A stretch of 32,973 bases of DNA, taken from an uncultured Clostridiaceae bacterium. Its GTDB lineage: Bacteria > Bacillota > Clostridia > TANB77 > CAG-508. The notes beneath the pieces were generated by a model, which saw only the letters and a program-made list of their open reading frames with translations, was not told where the DNA came from and made no database searches. Location: assembly GCA_947642455.1 (NCBI GenBank), contig CANRSN010000022.1, positions 1-32,973 on the forward strand, read 5' to 3'. The stretch's first letter is position 1; each line of letters opens with the position of its first letter. The position numbers and the translations under genes were made by a program. Shown one piece after another: positions 9,454 through 18,406 of this stretch.

Positions 9454-9678
9454 ATGAATATTATAAAAAAAATAATTTTGTTCTTAAAAAATATATTTAA
9501 TAAACAAGATGAAATAAGAAAACTACAAGAACCGAAAATTATTACAGAGCAAAATAAAAAAGAAAACTTTATTGAAAATTTGAAAGTAACTACTATGGAA
9601 AAAGTAACTAAGAGAAAAATTGAAATTTTAACCTGCGAAGGAGATGGGCTAGGAATCAAAAAAAAGATAACTTGTTGA
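9454..9678 (+). CDS. Small basic protein with amphipathic N-terminal helix (74 aa)
   Basis: ATG 9454 lies 10 bases after GAGGAAGG-type sequence. The N-terminus MNIIKKIILFLKNIF is hydrophobic with lysines and could lie in the membrane surface. The rest is charged and ends in KKKITC. I do not recognise it. Its last codons fall in the first unit of a 36-bp tandem repeat (9661-9712), so the end may have been changed by repeat expansion. It could be a remnant rather than a working gene. Confidence 0.45.
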   Translation: MNIIKKIILFLKNIFNKQDEIRKLQEPKIITEQNKKENFIENLKVTTMEKVTKRKIEILTCEGDGLGIKKKITC

Positions 9679-9712
9679 AAATAGAAAAATAAAGTAAAAA
9701 AGATAACTTGTT
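9661..9712 (+). repeat. Two-unit tandem repeat, 36-bp period
   Basis: AAAAAGATAACTTGTT at 9661 recurs at 9697 after 36 bases. The first unit encodes the C-terminus of the 74-residue protein. Confidence 0.6.
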
Positions 9713-9739
9713 AAAACAGATAAAAATAAAATAAAAAAG

Positions 9740-9791
9740 AGACATGGTTAAAATATTTAAGCACTGAATACCCACCATGTCTTGTCTTTTT
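9740..9791. terminator. Terminator between convergent genes
   Basis: AGACATGGT (9740-9748) pairs with ACCATGTCT (9774-9782), followed by TGTCTTTTTT. It lies between the plus-strand 74-aa gene and the minus-strand XRE gene. Confidence 0.75.
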
Positions 9792-9836
9792 TACCACCAA
9801 AATATTTAACAATTTTGTGTAAAGAACAAAAGAAAA

Positions 9837-10154
9837 TTAATTATTTATATTATTGTATTTAACTTTTTTGTAAGTTTTTAGAGCATCTACAATTTCATCT
9901 TCTGTAAGTCCTTCCATTTCTTTATAATACGCAGAATTAGAAAATTCACTTATAGGAGTTCGTATTTCAGAATTACCTAAAATATAATCTAAAGAAACGC
10001 CAAAAAAATTAGCAAGGGAACACCAAGTCTCAGAAGTTGGATCTCTTTTTTCTCTTTCATATTGACCAACAGCACTTTCGGTTCTACCTAAAAATTTAGC
10101 AACATCAGATTGCCTCATATTATTTTCTATTCTTAATTGTCTAAGTCTATTCAT
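9837..10154 (-). CDS. XRE-family transcriptional regulator (105 aa)
   Basis: The N-terminal helix-turn-helix domain fills residues 1-62: LRQLRIENNMRQSDVAKFLG, then the recognition helix TESAVGQYEREKRDP and the DYILGN end. The C-terminal 40 residues are charged (GLTEDEIVDALKTYKK) and probably mediate dimerisation. ATG 10152-10154 follows AAAGGATTG on the minus strand. It stands alone between a terminator and a divergent tadA, so it may repress itself or neighbours. There is no peptidase or ligand domain. Confidence 0.88.
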   Translation of the reverse strand: MNRLRQLRIENNMRQSDVAKFLGRTESAVGQYEREKRDPTSETWCSLANFFGVSLDYILGNSEIRTPISEFSNSAYYKEMEGLTEDEIVDALKTYKKVKYNNINN

Positions 10155-10226
10155 AAAATATCAATCCTTTCAGGACATATTGTATAACAAATGGTTTTAT
10201 TTGTAAACAATAAAGTAAAAAAATCA

Positions 10227-10249
10227 GTAACAAATTGTACTCTTTTTTG
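10227..10249 (+). repeat. Isolated end of the palindromic repeat family
   Basis: Twenty-three bases are identical to the right arm of the 213-bp palindromic element at 14624-14836. A shorter match (15 bases) lies at 25181-25195. Confidence 0.55.
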
Positions 10250-10356
10250 ATGGAATATTAAATAAAGTATTGTGAAATACAAAATTTTATGTTACATTAT
10301 ATTATAGCAAAAATTAACTGCAAAGAAACTTTGCAAAAAAGAAAAGAAGGTAAAAA

Positions 10357-10848
10357 ATGAGTCAAAAGGCACAAGAAAATACAGAGCAAATAAAAAAAGA
10401 AAAATTAATGAAAGAGGCATTAAAAGAAGCACAAAAAGCATACAATAAAGAGGAAGTACCAGTAGGAGCAATAATAGTAAAAGAGGGGAAAATAATAGCA
10501 AAAGCACACAATCAGAAAGAGACCAAAAAAGACACAACAAAACATGCAGAAATAATAGCAATACAAAAAGCAAGCAAAAAAATAGAAGCATGGAGGCTAT
10601 CAGAATGTGAAATGTATGTAACGCTAGAGCCATGTTCAATGTGTGCAGGGGCATTAATACAAGCAAGAATAAAAAAAGTATATATAGGGACAATGGACTA
10701 TAAAACAGGGGCGTGTGGAAGTAAATTAAATCTATTAGAAGACTATACATTTAATCATAAAGTAGAAATAGAAGCAGGAATATTGCAAAAAGAATGTGAA
10801 GAAATATTAAAAAAATTTTTCAAAAAATTAAGAAAACAAAAAAAGTAG
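10357..10848 (+). CDS. tadA: tRNA adenosine(34) deaminase TadA
   Basis: TadA deaminates A34 to inosine in the wobble position of tRNA-Arg(ACG). The cytidine-deaminase fold carries all key residues: His63 and Glu65 in KHAEIIAI, and zinc ligands Cys93 and Cys96 in EPCSMCAGA. The length of 163 residues is normal, with a slightly extended Lys/Gln-rich start. ATG 10357 follows GAAGG. It begins the conserved block tadA - SRP RNA - dnaX - ybaB - recR typical of Firmicutes. Codons are heavily A-ending. Confidence 0.95.
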   Translation: MSQKAQENTEQIKKEKLMKEALKEAQKAYNKEEVPVGAIIVKEGKIIAKAHNQKETKKDTTKHAEIIAIQKASKKIEAWRLSECEMYVTLEPCSMCAGALIQARIKKVYIGTMDYKTGACGSKLNLLEDYTFNHKVEIEAGILQKECEEILKKFFKKLRKQKK

Positions 10849-10896
10849 ACATACTATTGAAAAAAATGAATATATATACAATAAAGGAGAAAATAG

Positions 10897-11655
10897 ATGG
10901 AAGTAAGCAATAAAAAAGAAAAAATAAAGGCAGCAGTAGCAATATCTATAATACTTATAACAATAATAGTAGCAGTAATGGTAGCAATAATATATCAGAT
11001 AGAAGGTGAAAAAGACCTTCCATTTGTACTTACAAAAATAACAACAATAAGTACAGCAGAAGGAGTAGAAATACAAGAAAACGCAGAACAAAAGTGGAAT
11101 TTAGACATATACCAAAATAATGACATATATTTTTACTTTGAAAAAAACAAAGAACTAGAAGATGAAGAAGAAAAAAATAATGAAGTAATAAAAAGCATAG
11201 TAATAGATAACATAAAAGTTACAAAAGAGCCAGAGGTAGGTCAAATAAAAATATATATGCCAAACAGTGGAGAAGGAAGAAACTTCATATATTCTGACGA
11301 CCTATTAGTCCAAGATAAATTAGAATATAGAGGCTCAACTAAAAATGATGCTAAAACTTTACAAATAGGAAATCAAGGTGGAAACTTAGTAATAAGAATA
11401 TCAAATACAAATTTTACAAAATACATATCAAATGAAAATGAACAAGTAACACATGATGGAACAATAATATCAAAAACAGACATAAAAAAAGAACAGCTAG
11501 AATTTGAAATAAGTTTAGATGTCACAATAAATACAAAAAATAGAAGCTATAAATCAACAATAAAACAAACATTACCATGTGGCAATATAATAGAAGAAGG
11601 AAGATGTAGTACAGAAAATACAAATCAAAAAGAATTCATATTTAAAAGAAAATAA
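10897..11655 (+). CDS. Membrane-anchored protein of unknown function (252 aa)
   Basis: ATG 10897 follows AAAGGAG. Residues 8-33 are a single transmembrane helix preceded by lysines, so most of the protein lies outside the cell. The exterior part is beta-rich with two Cys near the end (PCGNIIEEGRC), which could form a disulfide. It sits 48 bases after tadA and just before the SRP RNA promoter, so it is probably co-transcribed with tadA. I do not recognise a family. Confidence 0.75.
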   Translation: MEVSNKKEKIKAAVAISIILITIIVAVMVAIIYQIEGEKDLPFVLTKITTISTAEGVEIQENAEQKWNLDIYQNNDIYFYFEKNKELEDEEEKNNEVIKSIVIDNIKVTKEPEVGQIKIYMPNSGEGRNFIYSDDLLVQDKLEYRGSTKNDAKTLQIGNQGGNLVIRISNTNFTKYISNENEQVTHDGTIISKTDIKKEQLEFEISLDVTINTKNRSYKSTIKQTLPCGNIIEEGRCSTENTNQKEFIFKRK

Positions 11656-11664
11656 AAATATCTA

Positions 11665-11693
11665 TTGCTAAAATAAAAAATACAGTATATAAT
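11665..11693 (+). promoter_or_regulatory. Promoter of SRP RNA
   Basis: TTGCTA (11665-11670), 17 bases, TATAAT (11688-11693). Predicted start near 11700. Confidence 0.8.
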
Positions 11694-11699
11694 AAGAAA

Positions 11700-11841
11700 G
11701 GTATAAAAATTTCGTTTTTGTATGGAGAGTAAATTCAACATAGCCCTATGAACCTTGTCAGATCTGGAAGGAAGCAGCAATAAATAGCAAGTTATGTGTG
11801 AAGGTACTTTCCATAGAAAAACGAAAAGATTATACCTTTTT
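11700..11841 (+). ncRNA. ffs: Signal recognition particle RNA (small bacterial type)
   Basis: The conserved Ffh-binding apical hairpin is present: GAACCTTGTCAGATCTGGAA followed by GGAAGCAGCAATAA. The outer stem pairs TTCGTTTTT with AAAAACGAA and TATGGAGAGT with ACTTTCCATA. A further pairing GGTATA / TATACC ends in T6 and acts as terminator. At roughly 115-140 bases it lacks the Alu domain found in Bacillus. Its place just upstream of dnaX is conserved in Firmicutes. It guides signal-peptide proteins to the membrane with Ffh and FtsY. Confidence 0.93.
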
Positions 11842-11916
11842 TACCATATAATAGAACACACATAGTAGCATAGCAAAGGAAAATAAAATTGCTAAATTAT
11901 AACGGGGGTGAACAAT

Positions 11917-13515
11917 TTGGCATATACAGCACTATATAGAAAATTTAGACCAATAACATTTTCAGAAATAGTAGGTCAAGAACATATAACAAAAACACTA
12001 AAAAATCAAATAACAATAGGGAGAGTAGGACATGCCTATCTATTTAATGGTGGACGTGGAACAGGAAAAACATCAGCAGCCAAAATACTAGCAAGAGCAA
12101 TAAACTGTTTAAATCCTCAAGGTGGAGAGCCTTGTAATGAATGCGAAATATGCAAAGCAGCAATTTCAGGAAGCCTAACAGACATAGTAGAAATGGATGC
12201 AGCATCAAATAATAGTGTAGAAGATATTAGACAAATAAGAGACGAAGTAAACTTTTTACCAACACTTGCAAAATATAGAGTATACATTATAGATGAGGTA
12301 CATATGTTATCAACAGGAGCATTTAATGCACTATTAAAAACACTAGAAGAGCCACCAACACATGTAAAATTCATATTAGCAACAACAGAGCCACAAAAAT
12401 TGCCAGCAACAATACTTTCAAGGTGTCAGAGGTTTGACTTCAAAAAAATATCAAATGAGAACATAGAAAAAAGATTAAAATATGTATGTGAAGAAAGTGG
12501 AATAGAAATAACAAAAGAAGCTCTAAAAGTAGTAGCAGTACTATCAGAAGGAGCAATGAGAGATGCACTAAGTATACTAGAAAGATGTATACAAGATGGT
12601 GAAACGCAAATAGACGAAAACAAAATAAAAGACTTAGTAGGAATACCAAAACTAACATATATTCATAAAATAGTAGAAGCGGTAGTAGAATATAATGTAG
12701 AAAATGCACTAAATGCACTAAATGAAGTTATAAATGAGGGAAAAGACTTACAATATTTATTATGGGAAATAATAAAATATGTAAAAGACATATTAGTATA
12801 CAAAACAAGTAAGACCCTTGATATATACAGTGATGAGGAAAAAAAGAAAATAGAAGAAATAGAAAAAAATATAACAAAAGAAAGACTACTAAATATAATA
12901 TATGAACTATCAAATCTAGAAAATGAAATAAAATGGTCAACACAAAAAAACATAATGATGCAAGTAGGCATAATTAAATTATGTAATCTACAAGAAACAA
13001 CAAGTACAAATCAGGGTGAAAATATAGAAAATCCAAAAATAGAAATACTAGAAAGAAAACTAGCACAGCTAGAAAATCAAATAAACAACATAGATACAAA
13101 AGATATCCACAATAAAGTACTAAATGTGGAAAACGAAAAAAAAAATGAAAAAATAATACCAAAACAAAAACTACAACTAGGAGAGAAACTAAAAACATGG
13201 CAAAAAATATTAGAACAATTAAAGCAAGAAGGAAAAATGCCCATATATTCAACATTGGATGGAACAACTGCAAGTAAAGTAAACGACATGGTAATAGGAA
13301 TAGAATTTCCACAAGGATTAAATTCATTTGCAAAAGACATACTAGAAAAGCCAGAAAATATGACTGAACTAGAAAGGAAAGTTTCAATAGAATGTGGAAA
13401 TCCAATGAGAATAAAACTAATAAATTCAAAAGAGGTAGAGGTAGTACATAAAGAAGAAAATCCAATACAAGAGCTAGCACAAAATATGGACTTACCACTA
13501 AATATAATAGAATAA
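11917..13515 (+). CDS. dnaX: DNA polymerase III subunit gamma/tau
   Basis: This is the clamp-loader ATPase that opens the sliding clamp onto primed DNA. The AAA+ core shows Walker A GGRGTGKTS (Lys51), a four-cysteine zinc module (CLNPQGGEPCNECEIC), Walker B IIDEVHML and the SRC sensor (LSRCQRF). Start TTG 11917 is preferred over GTG 11908 because GGGGGTG (11904-11910) then acts as ribosome site with 6-base spacing. The protein then begins MAYTALYRKFRP, like other Firmicutes. The length of 532 residues fits, with a low-complexity Glu/Lys/Asn linker before the tau end. Confidence 0.95.
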   Translation: MAYTALYRKFRPITFSEIVGQEHITKTLKNQITIGRVGHAYLFNGGRGTGKTSAAKILARAINCLNPQGGEPCNECEICKAAISGSLTDIVEMDAASNNSVEDIRQIRDEVNFLPTLAKYRVYIIDEVHMLSTGAFNALLKTLEEPPTHVKFILATTEPQKLPATILSRCQRFDFKKISNENIEKRLKYVCEESGIEITKEALKVVAVLSEGAMRDALSILERCIQDGETQIDENKIKDLVGIPKLTYIHKIVEAVVEYNVENALNALNEVINEGKDLQYLLWEIIKYVKDILVYKTSKTLDIYSDEEKKKIEEIEKNITKERLLNIIYELSNLENEIKWSTQKNIMMQVGIIKLCNLQETTSTNQGENIENPKIEILERKLAQLENQINNIDTKDIHNKVLNVENEKKNEKIIPKQKLQLGEKLKTWQKILEQLKQEGKMPIYSTLDGTTASKVNDMVIGIEFPQGLNSFAKDILEKPENMTELERKVSIECGNPMRIKLINSKEVEVVHKEENPIQELAQNMDLPLNIIE

Positions 13516-13665
13516 TAAAAGTTTATATAACAAACAAAAATTATATAAAAACGTTTATAGCTAATAAACTAATATACAAAACTTAAATAAGGAGAAAATA
13601 GTTTGAAAGAAGAATCTTTAAAAAACTATATACTCCTACAATAAAGCAAGAAAGGATGATATGAA

Positions 13666-14007
13666 ATGTCAAAAAGAGGAGGATTCCCAGGAGGAATGGG
13701 ATTTGGAGGAATGAATATTAATCAATTAATGAAAGAAGCAAAAAAAATGCAAGCAGATATAGAAAAATCACAAGAAGAACTAGCAGGAAAGGAATTTGAA
13801 GCAACAGCAGGTGGAGGAGCAGTAAGTGCAAAAGTAACAGGTAAAAAAGAAATAAAAGAAATAACAATAAAAAAAGAAGTAATAGACCCAGAAGATGTAG
13901 AAATGTTACAAGACTTAATAATTACATGTGTAAATGAAGCACTAAGAAAAGTAGATGATGCACAAGCACAAGGGTTAGGAAAATACAACATACCAGGAAT
14001 TATGTAA
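13666..14007 (+). CDS. YbaB/EbfC family nucleoid-associated protein
   Basis: A 113-residue DNA-binding dimer of the YbaB/EbfC family with a Gly/Met-rich start ([13 protein letters not shown]), the conserved [18 protein letters not shown] helix and the [15 protein letters not shown] strand pair. ATG 13666 follows AAAGGATG. It lies between dnaX and recR as in most Firmicutes and Proteobacteria. A 13-codon frame with ribosome site at 13603 (TTG start) precedes it and may be a leader, but I give it little weight. Confidence 0.95.
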   Translation: MSKRGGFPGGMGFGGMNINQLMKEAKKMQADIEKSQEELAGKEFEATAGGGAVSAKVTGKKEIKEITIKKEVIDPEDVEMLQDLIITCVNEALRKVDDAQAQGLGKYNIPGIM

Positions 14008-14024
14008 CAATTGGAGGAACATGT

Positions 14025-14624
14025 ATGTCATATTATTCACCATCAATAGAAAAACTTATAGAAGCATTTGAAAAATTACCAAGTATAGGGAATAAAACAG
14101 CGGCAAGACTTGCTTTCTATATGTTAGACCAATCAGAAGAAGAAATAAAAGAATTTGTATCAGCAATACAAGATGCAAAACATAACTTAAAATACTGTTC
14201 AAAATGCTATAACATATCAGATACAGATCCATGTAACATATGTGCAAACCCTGCAAGAGACAATAAAGTAATATGTGTAGTAGAAGATGTAAAAGATGTA
14301 ATAGCAATGGAAAGAACACATGAATTTAAAGGGTTATATCATGTATTACATGGTTCAATATCACCAATGAATGGAATAGGACCAGATGAAATAAGAATAA
14401 AAGAATTATTAGCAAGACTAATGGAAGGAGAAGTAAAAGAGATAATACTTGCAACAAATCCAAAAGTAGAAGGAGAAGCAACAGCAATGTATATTTCTAA
14501 ACTTGTAAAACCATTGGGAGTAAAAGCAACAAGAATAGCACATGGAATACCAGTAGGTGGAGACTTAGAATACACAGATGAGGTAACTTTAAGTAAAGCC
14601 TTAGAAGGAAGAAGAGAACTGTAA
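14025..14624 (+). CDS. recR: Recombination mediator RecR
   Basis: RecR with RecO/RecF loads RecA onto gapped DNA. The helix-hairpin-helix ([17 protein letters not shown]), the C4 zinc finger ([14 protein letters not shown], residues about 58-73), the Toprim domain ([14 protein letters not shown]) and the Walker-like end are all present. The length of 199 residues is exact for the family. ATG 14025 follows GGAGG; the ATG at 14021 is out of frame. The stop is the first base set of a large palindrome. Confidence 0.96.
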   Translation: MSYYSPSIEKLIEAFEKLPSIGNKTAARLAFYMLDQSEEEIKEFVSAIQDAKHNLKYCSKCYNISDTDPCNICANPARDNKVICVVEDVKDVIAMERTHEFKGLYHVLHGSISPMNGIGPDEIRIKELLARLMEGEVKEIILATNPKVEGEATAMYISKLVKPLGVKATRIAHGIPVGGDLEYTDEVTLSKALEGRREL

Positions 14625-14836
14625 CAGTAAAAAAGAGTACAATTTGTTATATTTCACAGATATAACATTCACTTAAGTACTATAATATTTATTTTAACAA
14701 AGTTTTGCTTAAGGGAAGCTCAAAGAGTGAACATGACCCAGAGCTACCCACGAAGCCAGTAAAAAAACTTGTATAGTACTTATATAATTCTGATTTTAAT
14801 CTGTGAAATGTAACAAATTGTACTCTTTTTTGCTGT
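14624..14836. repeat. 213-bp palindromic element with 38-bp terminal inverted repeats
   Basis: The left arm 14624-14661 and right arm 14799-14836 match at about 36 of 38 positions. Inside are further pairs: AAGTACTATA (14675) / TATAGTACTT (14772), AAGTTTT / AAAAACTT and GAAGCTC / GAGCT. The whole can fold into one long hairpin. It encodes no protein. It may be a MITE-like element or a structured RNA. It lies between the stops of two convergent units and could act as terminator for both. Confidence 0.85.
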
Positions 14837-14933
14837 AATAGTATATAAAATTTTACTAAATGTTCCACCTAAAGTAGCCAAAGCAATTTTAGATTGTTAC
14901 CATAAATGAGCAATAAAATGTGTTAGTCAATTA

Positions 14934-15821
14934 TTATGAATTACGAGAAATACTATTAGTCAAATTACTAAAATAGCTAGAAAAATCGGTAGAAATGCCA
15001 CCAAGCAATTCTCTAATATAAGAGTTAGCCTTAATCAGAGCATAGACACCTCCAATATATAATAGTTTAGACAGTAAATTTCCAGAATTATAATTAATAG
15101 AAAAAACAATTAATAAAATAATAGAAACAAAAGACTGCAGTAACAATAAACTAATAAAACTTCTAAAAAAAGTCTTAAAAAACCAAGAAGTAGAATTATT
15201 AATTAAAGTTAAAAAAGAAAATGGTAATAATAAAATAAAAACCTTTATTAAAATATATCGTAGTGAGTACGAGAAAATTAAATTAAAAAGTCCAAAAGAA
15301 ATAAAACCTTTAATAATTCCATCCAAAGAAAAAATATTAAAACTATCTTCTCCTACACCAATAATAGAATTTAATTCAGTAATTAAACTATTAAAACAAA
15401 TATCTTTATTCAAAACATTTTTTCCAATCTCTTGAATAGCCGAAGAGATTAAATTATTCATAGAAATAATTTGACTACAAATAAAATAAGAAAAATTAAT
15501 ACAAATGCCAATAATTATTAATTTAAAAATAAATTGATAAGGTCTTTCAACTTCTATGTAATATAAATTAGAAAATAATAATTTAAAACAATAATAAATT
15601 ACAAATCCAATTAATAGAGAATTAGCAATAATAATTATACTGTTATTTATACTAGAATTAAATAGTTTTTCAAAAAAAGAATTTTCTAAAATATTATTAT
15701 CAACAAAAGTTAATTCGTCTAAAAGAGAATAAATATTATTATCAATAGAAGAAAATAAATTTCCAAAAATAGTATTAATTGTGCTAATAATTATTTCCGT
15801 AATATTAGATTGAGATTCCGT
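14934..15821 (-). CDS. VirB6/TrbL-like polytopic membrane protein; ACG start codon
   Basis: Predicted inner-membrane channel component of a type IV secretion machine. The open frame runs from ACG (15819-15821) to 14934, 295 residues. AAAAGGAGG (15830-15838) lies 8 bases before that ACG, and TAA immediately precedes the frame, so no ATG, GTG or TTG can serve. The first ATG in frame (15461) would drop 120 residues including two membrane helices and has no ribosome site. About six hydrophobic segments are visible (for example around residues 40-65, 82-105, 165-185, 195-220 and 225-245). The C-terminus is Ser/Asn-rich. It is the last gene of the operon, after the PrgI-like gene. Family assignment rests on topology and neighbours. 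Confidence 0.7.
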   Translation of the reverse strand, partial: TESQSNITEIIISTINTIFGNLFSSIDNNIYSLLDELTFVDNNILENSFFEKLFNSSINNSIIIIANSLLIGFVIYYCFKLLFSNLYYIEVERPYQFIFKLIIIGICINFSYFICSQIISMNNLISSAIQEIGKNVLNKDICFNSLITELNSIIGVGEDSFNIFSLDGIIKGFISFGLFNLIFSYSLRYILIKVFILLLPFSFLTLINNSTSWFFKTFFRSFISLLLLQSFVSIILLIVFSINYNSGNLLSKLLYIGGVYALIKANSYIRELLGGISTDFSSYFSNLTNSISRNS

Positions 15822-15881
15822 TTTTTATACCTCCTTTTATAATATTTGCAAAAAAACAGTTTGTTTTTTACAATGATTAAA

Positions 15882-16163
15882 TTATTTTTGAAATAAATAA
15901 ATTTTTTTATTTTTTAAAAATTTAATAAAATAAAAAATAACATAAATAAAATTTTCGTGATTAAAGCCAATTGCACTAAGTAACAACATAGGAAAAGAAA
16001 AAATAATAAATAAAATTATTTTTAAAGATAAATCATAAAAAAATAAATTAATTAAAATAAAAATAAAGATACACCAAATTAAATTAAAAATAATAGTAGA
16101 GAAATCAAATAAACCAAACAACTTATATTTAAAATTATAATTTTGAGGAAAAACAAATTTCAT
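15882..16163 (-). CDS. PrgI/VirB3-like membrane protein (93 aa)
   Basis: A short protein with an N-terminal MKFVFPQNYNFKYKLFG segment and two adjacent membrane helices (about residues 22-65), the layout of PrgI-family and VirB3 proteins, which sit beside the VirB4 ATPase in Gram-positive conjugation machines. ATG 16161-16163 is chosen because AAAGGA lies 10 bases upstream. The ATG at 16199 adds 12 residues without a ribosome site. No VirB4 gene follows, although it normally does. The gene lies 60 bases before the VirB6-like gene. Confidence 0.75.
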   Translation of the reverse strand: MKFVFPQNYNFKYKLFGLFDFSTIIFNLIWCIFIFILINLFFYDLSLKIILFIIFSFPMLLLSAIGFNHENFIYVIFYFIKFLKNKKIYLFQK

Positions 16164-16215
16164 AAAAAACAATTCCTTTCTGTTTACTATAAGATACATG
16201 TATAAAAAATGAAAA

Positions 16216-16539
16216 CTACCCTACCAAAGATTTGATAGCAGATAAAATTAAATTAATTGCCAAAATGAAAGCATAAGAAAACAAACTACCTTTAATTAAT
16301 TTTTTACCAAGTCTAATTCTTTCTTCATCACCAAAACTAAATTTTTTCATAAAAATACCTGTACCGACAGCAACAGCTGCGGCAGGAGTAGCTAATTTAA
16401 TAAGCCAATCTCTAACAGACTCAAAAGCCTTATTCAATTTATTAACAAGTTCAGGTTCACCCCAAGCAAAGCAAAAATTAGAAAAGTAAAACAAAAAAAT
16501 AATAATAAAAATAAAACAATAAAAAAATTTCTTTTTCAT
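16216..16539 (-). CDS. VirB2/TrbC-like pilin (107 aa)
   Basis: The signal peptide of residues 1-25 ends FCFAWG, with likely cleavage after Ala. A mature domain follows with two hydrophobic helices: TPAAAVAVGTGIFM, and the last 25 residues including AFILAINLILSAIKSLVG. A charged loop (FGDEERIRLGKK) lies between them. This is the topology of VirB2/TrbC pilins that build the conjugation tube or surface filament. ATG 16537-16539 follows AAGGAG with 6-base spacing. It lies between the coupling ATPase and the PrgI-like gene. Confidence 0.78.
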   Translation of the reverse strand: MKKKFFYCFIFIIIFLFYFSNFCFAWGEPELVNKLNKAFESVRDWLIKLATPAAAVAVGTGIFMKKFSFGDEERIRLGKKLIKGSLFSYAFILAINLILSAIKSLVG

Positions 16540-16729
16540 AAAAAACTCCTTAACAATATATTTAGGTTTTTATAAGATACCTATAAACTAGTTTTTAATA
16601 CAGGAAAAATATTTATTATATAGAAGAAAAATGTATTAAAAGTTAATAGAGAATATTTCATAATAACATAAGCGTAGGTGACTTAAAATTTATGAAAATA
16701 TTTACACTGTAAACAAAAGATAAAAAACA

Positions 16730-18403
16730 TTAATACCTAAAAAATGGTAACATATTTATTTTCTGAGGCTTAATAATTTTTTCACCATCTGACAAAAAAC
16801 ATATACATGAAAACACTTCTAAATTTTGAGTAAAATAATTAGTATCAAAAATATAATCTGTTTGAAAATAAGAATTAAAAGATTCAGAAATATTAGAATT
16901 TTTAGAATTTAGCTTATTAAACAAATAATTAAAATTAGTTTCCTTTGCACCTTCAGTATAAGTTTGTGAAACTTTTTCTTTTTCCTCTTTACCAATTTGT
17001 TTTTGAGCATCTTCAATAGTAAAAATATCATCAGTTCTAAACCACAATTTATTAACCAGATTTTGAATAATAACCTTAACAGTCGAAGTATTATTTAATG
17101 TATTTAGCAGAGAAGTATAACTTTGAGTAGCAACAATATTAATACATTTAGCCTCTCTACTCTGTGCAAAAAAAGCAGAATCAGAGGAAGTAACATATTC
17201 ATGAAATTCATCACTAATAAACACAACAGGCCTTTTAGAAAAACTAGAATTAGTTAATCTACTCATCACTTCAGTTTGAAAATCTAATTTCAAATATGCA
17301 GCAATTAATTTAGAAAGGTTTTTATAATCAGCAATATTCATATTTAAAATAACAATTTTTCCTTTATTAATAACATCAGAAAAACCAAGAAAATTCAAAT
17401 CTTTTTTAGAAGGGCAAAAAACATTTTTTATTTTATAATCAGAAACAAATAAATTAGTAATTCGACTAATTTCAGATTTAAGAATAGAAATAGTTCTGTC
17501 ATCCAAAACTTTAAATTCTCTTTCAAAAAAATTTAATGCAGATAACAAATTATAACAGTCTTCTTTAGAAAGTAAATTTTTTACAAATTTATCTTTTAAG
17601 ATAGAAATTTTTTCTAAATAATAATTAGGAAAAATAATTAACTTATGTAATTCTTCAAAAGTGACATAATTGTTATTATAAAGTCTACACAATTTAATAC
17701 ATTCAGCTAGAATTTGTTCTGCCTTATCAAGCCAGAAAGATTCAGAATTATTAGGAGAAAAAAGAAGAAGAATAGTCTTCAATCTATCTGCCAAAACAGA
17801 AGCTTTCAGATAGGGCTTGTGTAAAGGGTTATATTTAATTTTTCCACTTAAATCAATAACTATTAAATCATTTTCTCTGTGAAAAATTTTAGCATATTCA
17901 GACACTTGTGAAAAATAATTACCTTTTACATCTAAAATTAACATACCCAATTTTTCATTTTTAGATAAATGCTTATAACCCATAAGTTGCTTAGTAAAAG
18001 GATACATAGCACTACTTGTTTTTCCAGTGCCGATAGTTCCTGTTATTAAAACATTTTGATAAAGACTTTTTTCGGAAATATAAATATTGTTATTATCTAA
18101 ACTTTTCCCGACTAACAGTTGCAAAGAATTAGTATTAGAATTAAAGTTTTTTGACTTTCTTTTAGGAAGTAAAACTTTTATTTTGGAAAAAATAAAATTA
18201 GAAATAATAATATTAGCAAAAATATAAGTAAAAATAAACAATAATTTTAATATATTCCACAAATTTGCTTGTTCTTCACAAATGTTAAAAGGATGTAAAC
18301 CATATGGTATTATAACAGTACCTGATAAAAATAGTGGATAAAAAAATATATATGCTAAATAACATGATATAATAGAAAAAAGTAAAACAAATAAAAATCT
18401 CGT
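16730..18403 (-). CDS. VirD4/TraG-type coupling ATPase; ACG start codon
   Basis: A type IV coupling protein selects substrates and pumps them into the secretion channel. Walker A is GTIGTGKTSSA (Lys128) and Walker B is VVFISDEFHEY (Asp398, Glu399), followed by the ATQSYTSL motif. Two N-terminal membrane helices precede residue 80. The frame opens right after TAA (18407-18409), and the only sensible start is ACG 18401-18403, 7 bases after AGGAGGTG (18411-18418). The next start-like codon, TTG 18260-18262, would delete 47 residues with the first membrane helix and has no ribosome site. The corrected length is 557 residues. The all-alpha substrate domain is short, as in Gram-positive members. 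It is the head of the secretion operon after a 50-residue membrane protein. Confidence 0.88.
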   Translation of the reverse strand, partial: TRFLFVLLFSIISCYLAYIFFYPLFLSGTVIIPYGLHPFNICEEQANLWNILKLLFIFTYIFANIIISNFIFSKIKVLLPKRKSKNFNSNTNSLQLLVGKSLDNNNIYISEKSLYQNVLITGTIGTGKTSSAMYPFTKQLMGYKHLSKNEKLGMLILDVKGNYFSQVSEYAKIFHRENDLIVIDLSGKIKYNPLHKPYLKASVLADRLKTILLLFSPNNSESFWLDKAEQILAECIKLCRLYNNNYVTFEELHKLIIFPNYYLEKISILKDKFVKNLLSKEDCYNLLSALNFFEREFKVLDDRTISILKSEISRITNLFVSDYKIKNVFCPSKKDLNFLGFSDVINKGKIVILNMNIADYKNLSKLIAAYLKLDFQTEVMSRLTNSSFSKRPVVFISDEFHEYVTSSDSAFFAQSREAKCINIVATQSYTSLLNTLNNTSTVKVIIQNLVNKLWFRTDDIFTIEDAQKQIGKEEKEKVSQTYTEGAKETNFNYLFNKLNSKNSNISESFNSYFQTDYIFDTNYFTQNLEVFSCICFLSDGEKIIKPQKINMLPFFRY

Positions 18404-18406
18404 AAA

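Noticed and set aside
10292-10750. 152-residue minus-strand frame opposite tadA
   Set aside because: Leu/Phe-rich shadow of the A-rich tadA gene, without a ribosome site.
13603-13644. 13-codon leader before ybaB
   Set aside because: It has a plausible ribosome site (AAGGAG) but a TTG start, no structure and no regulatory residues; too little evidence to call it.
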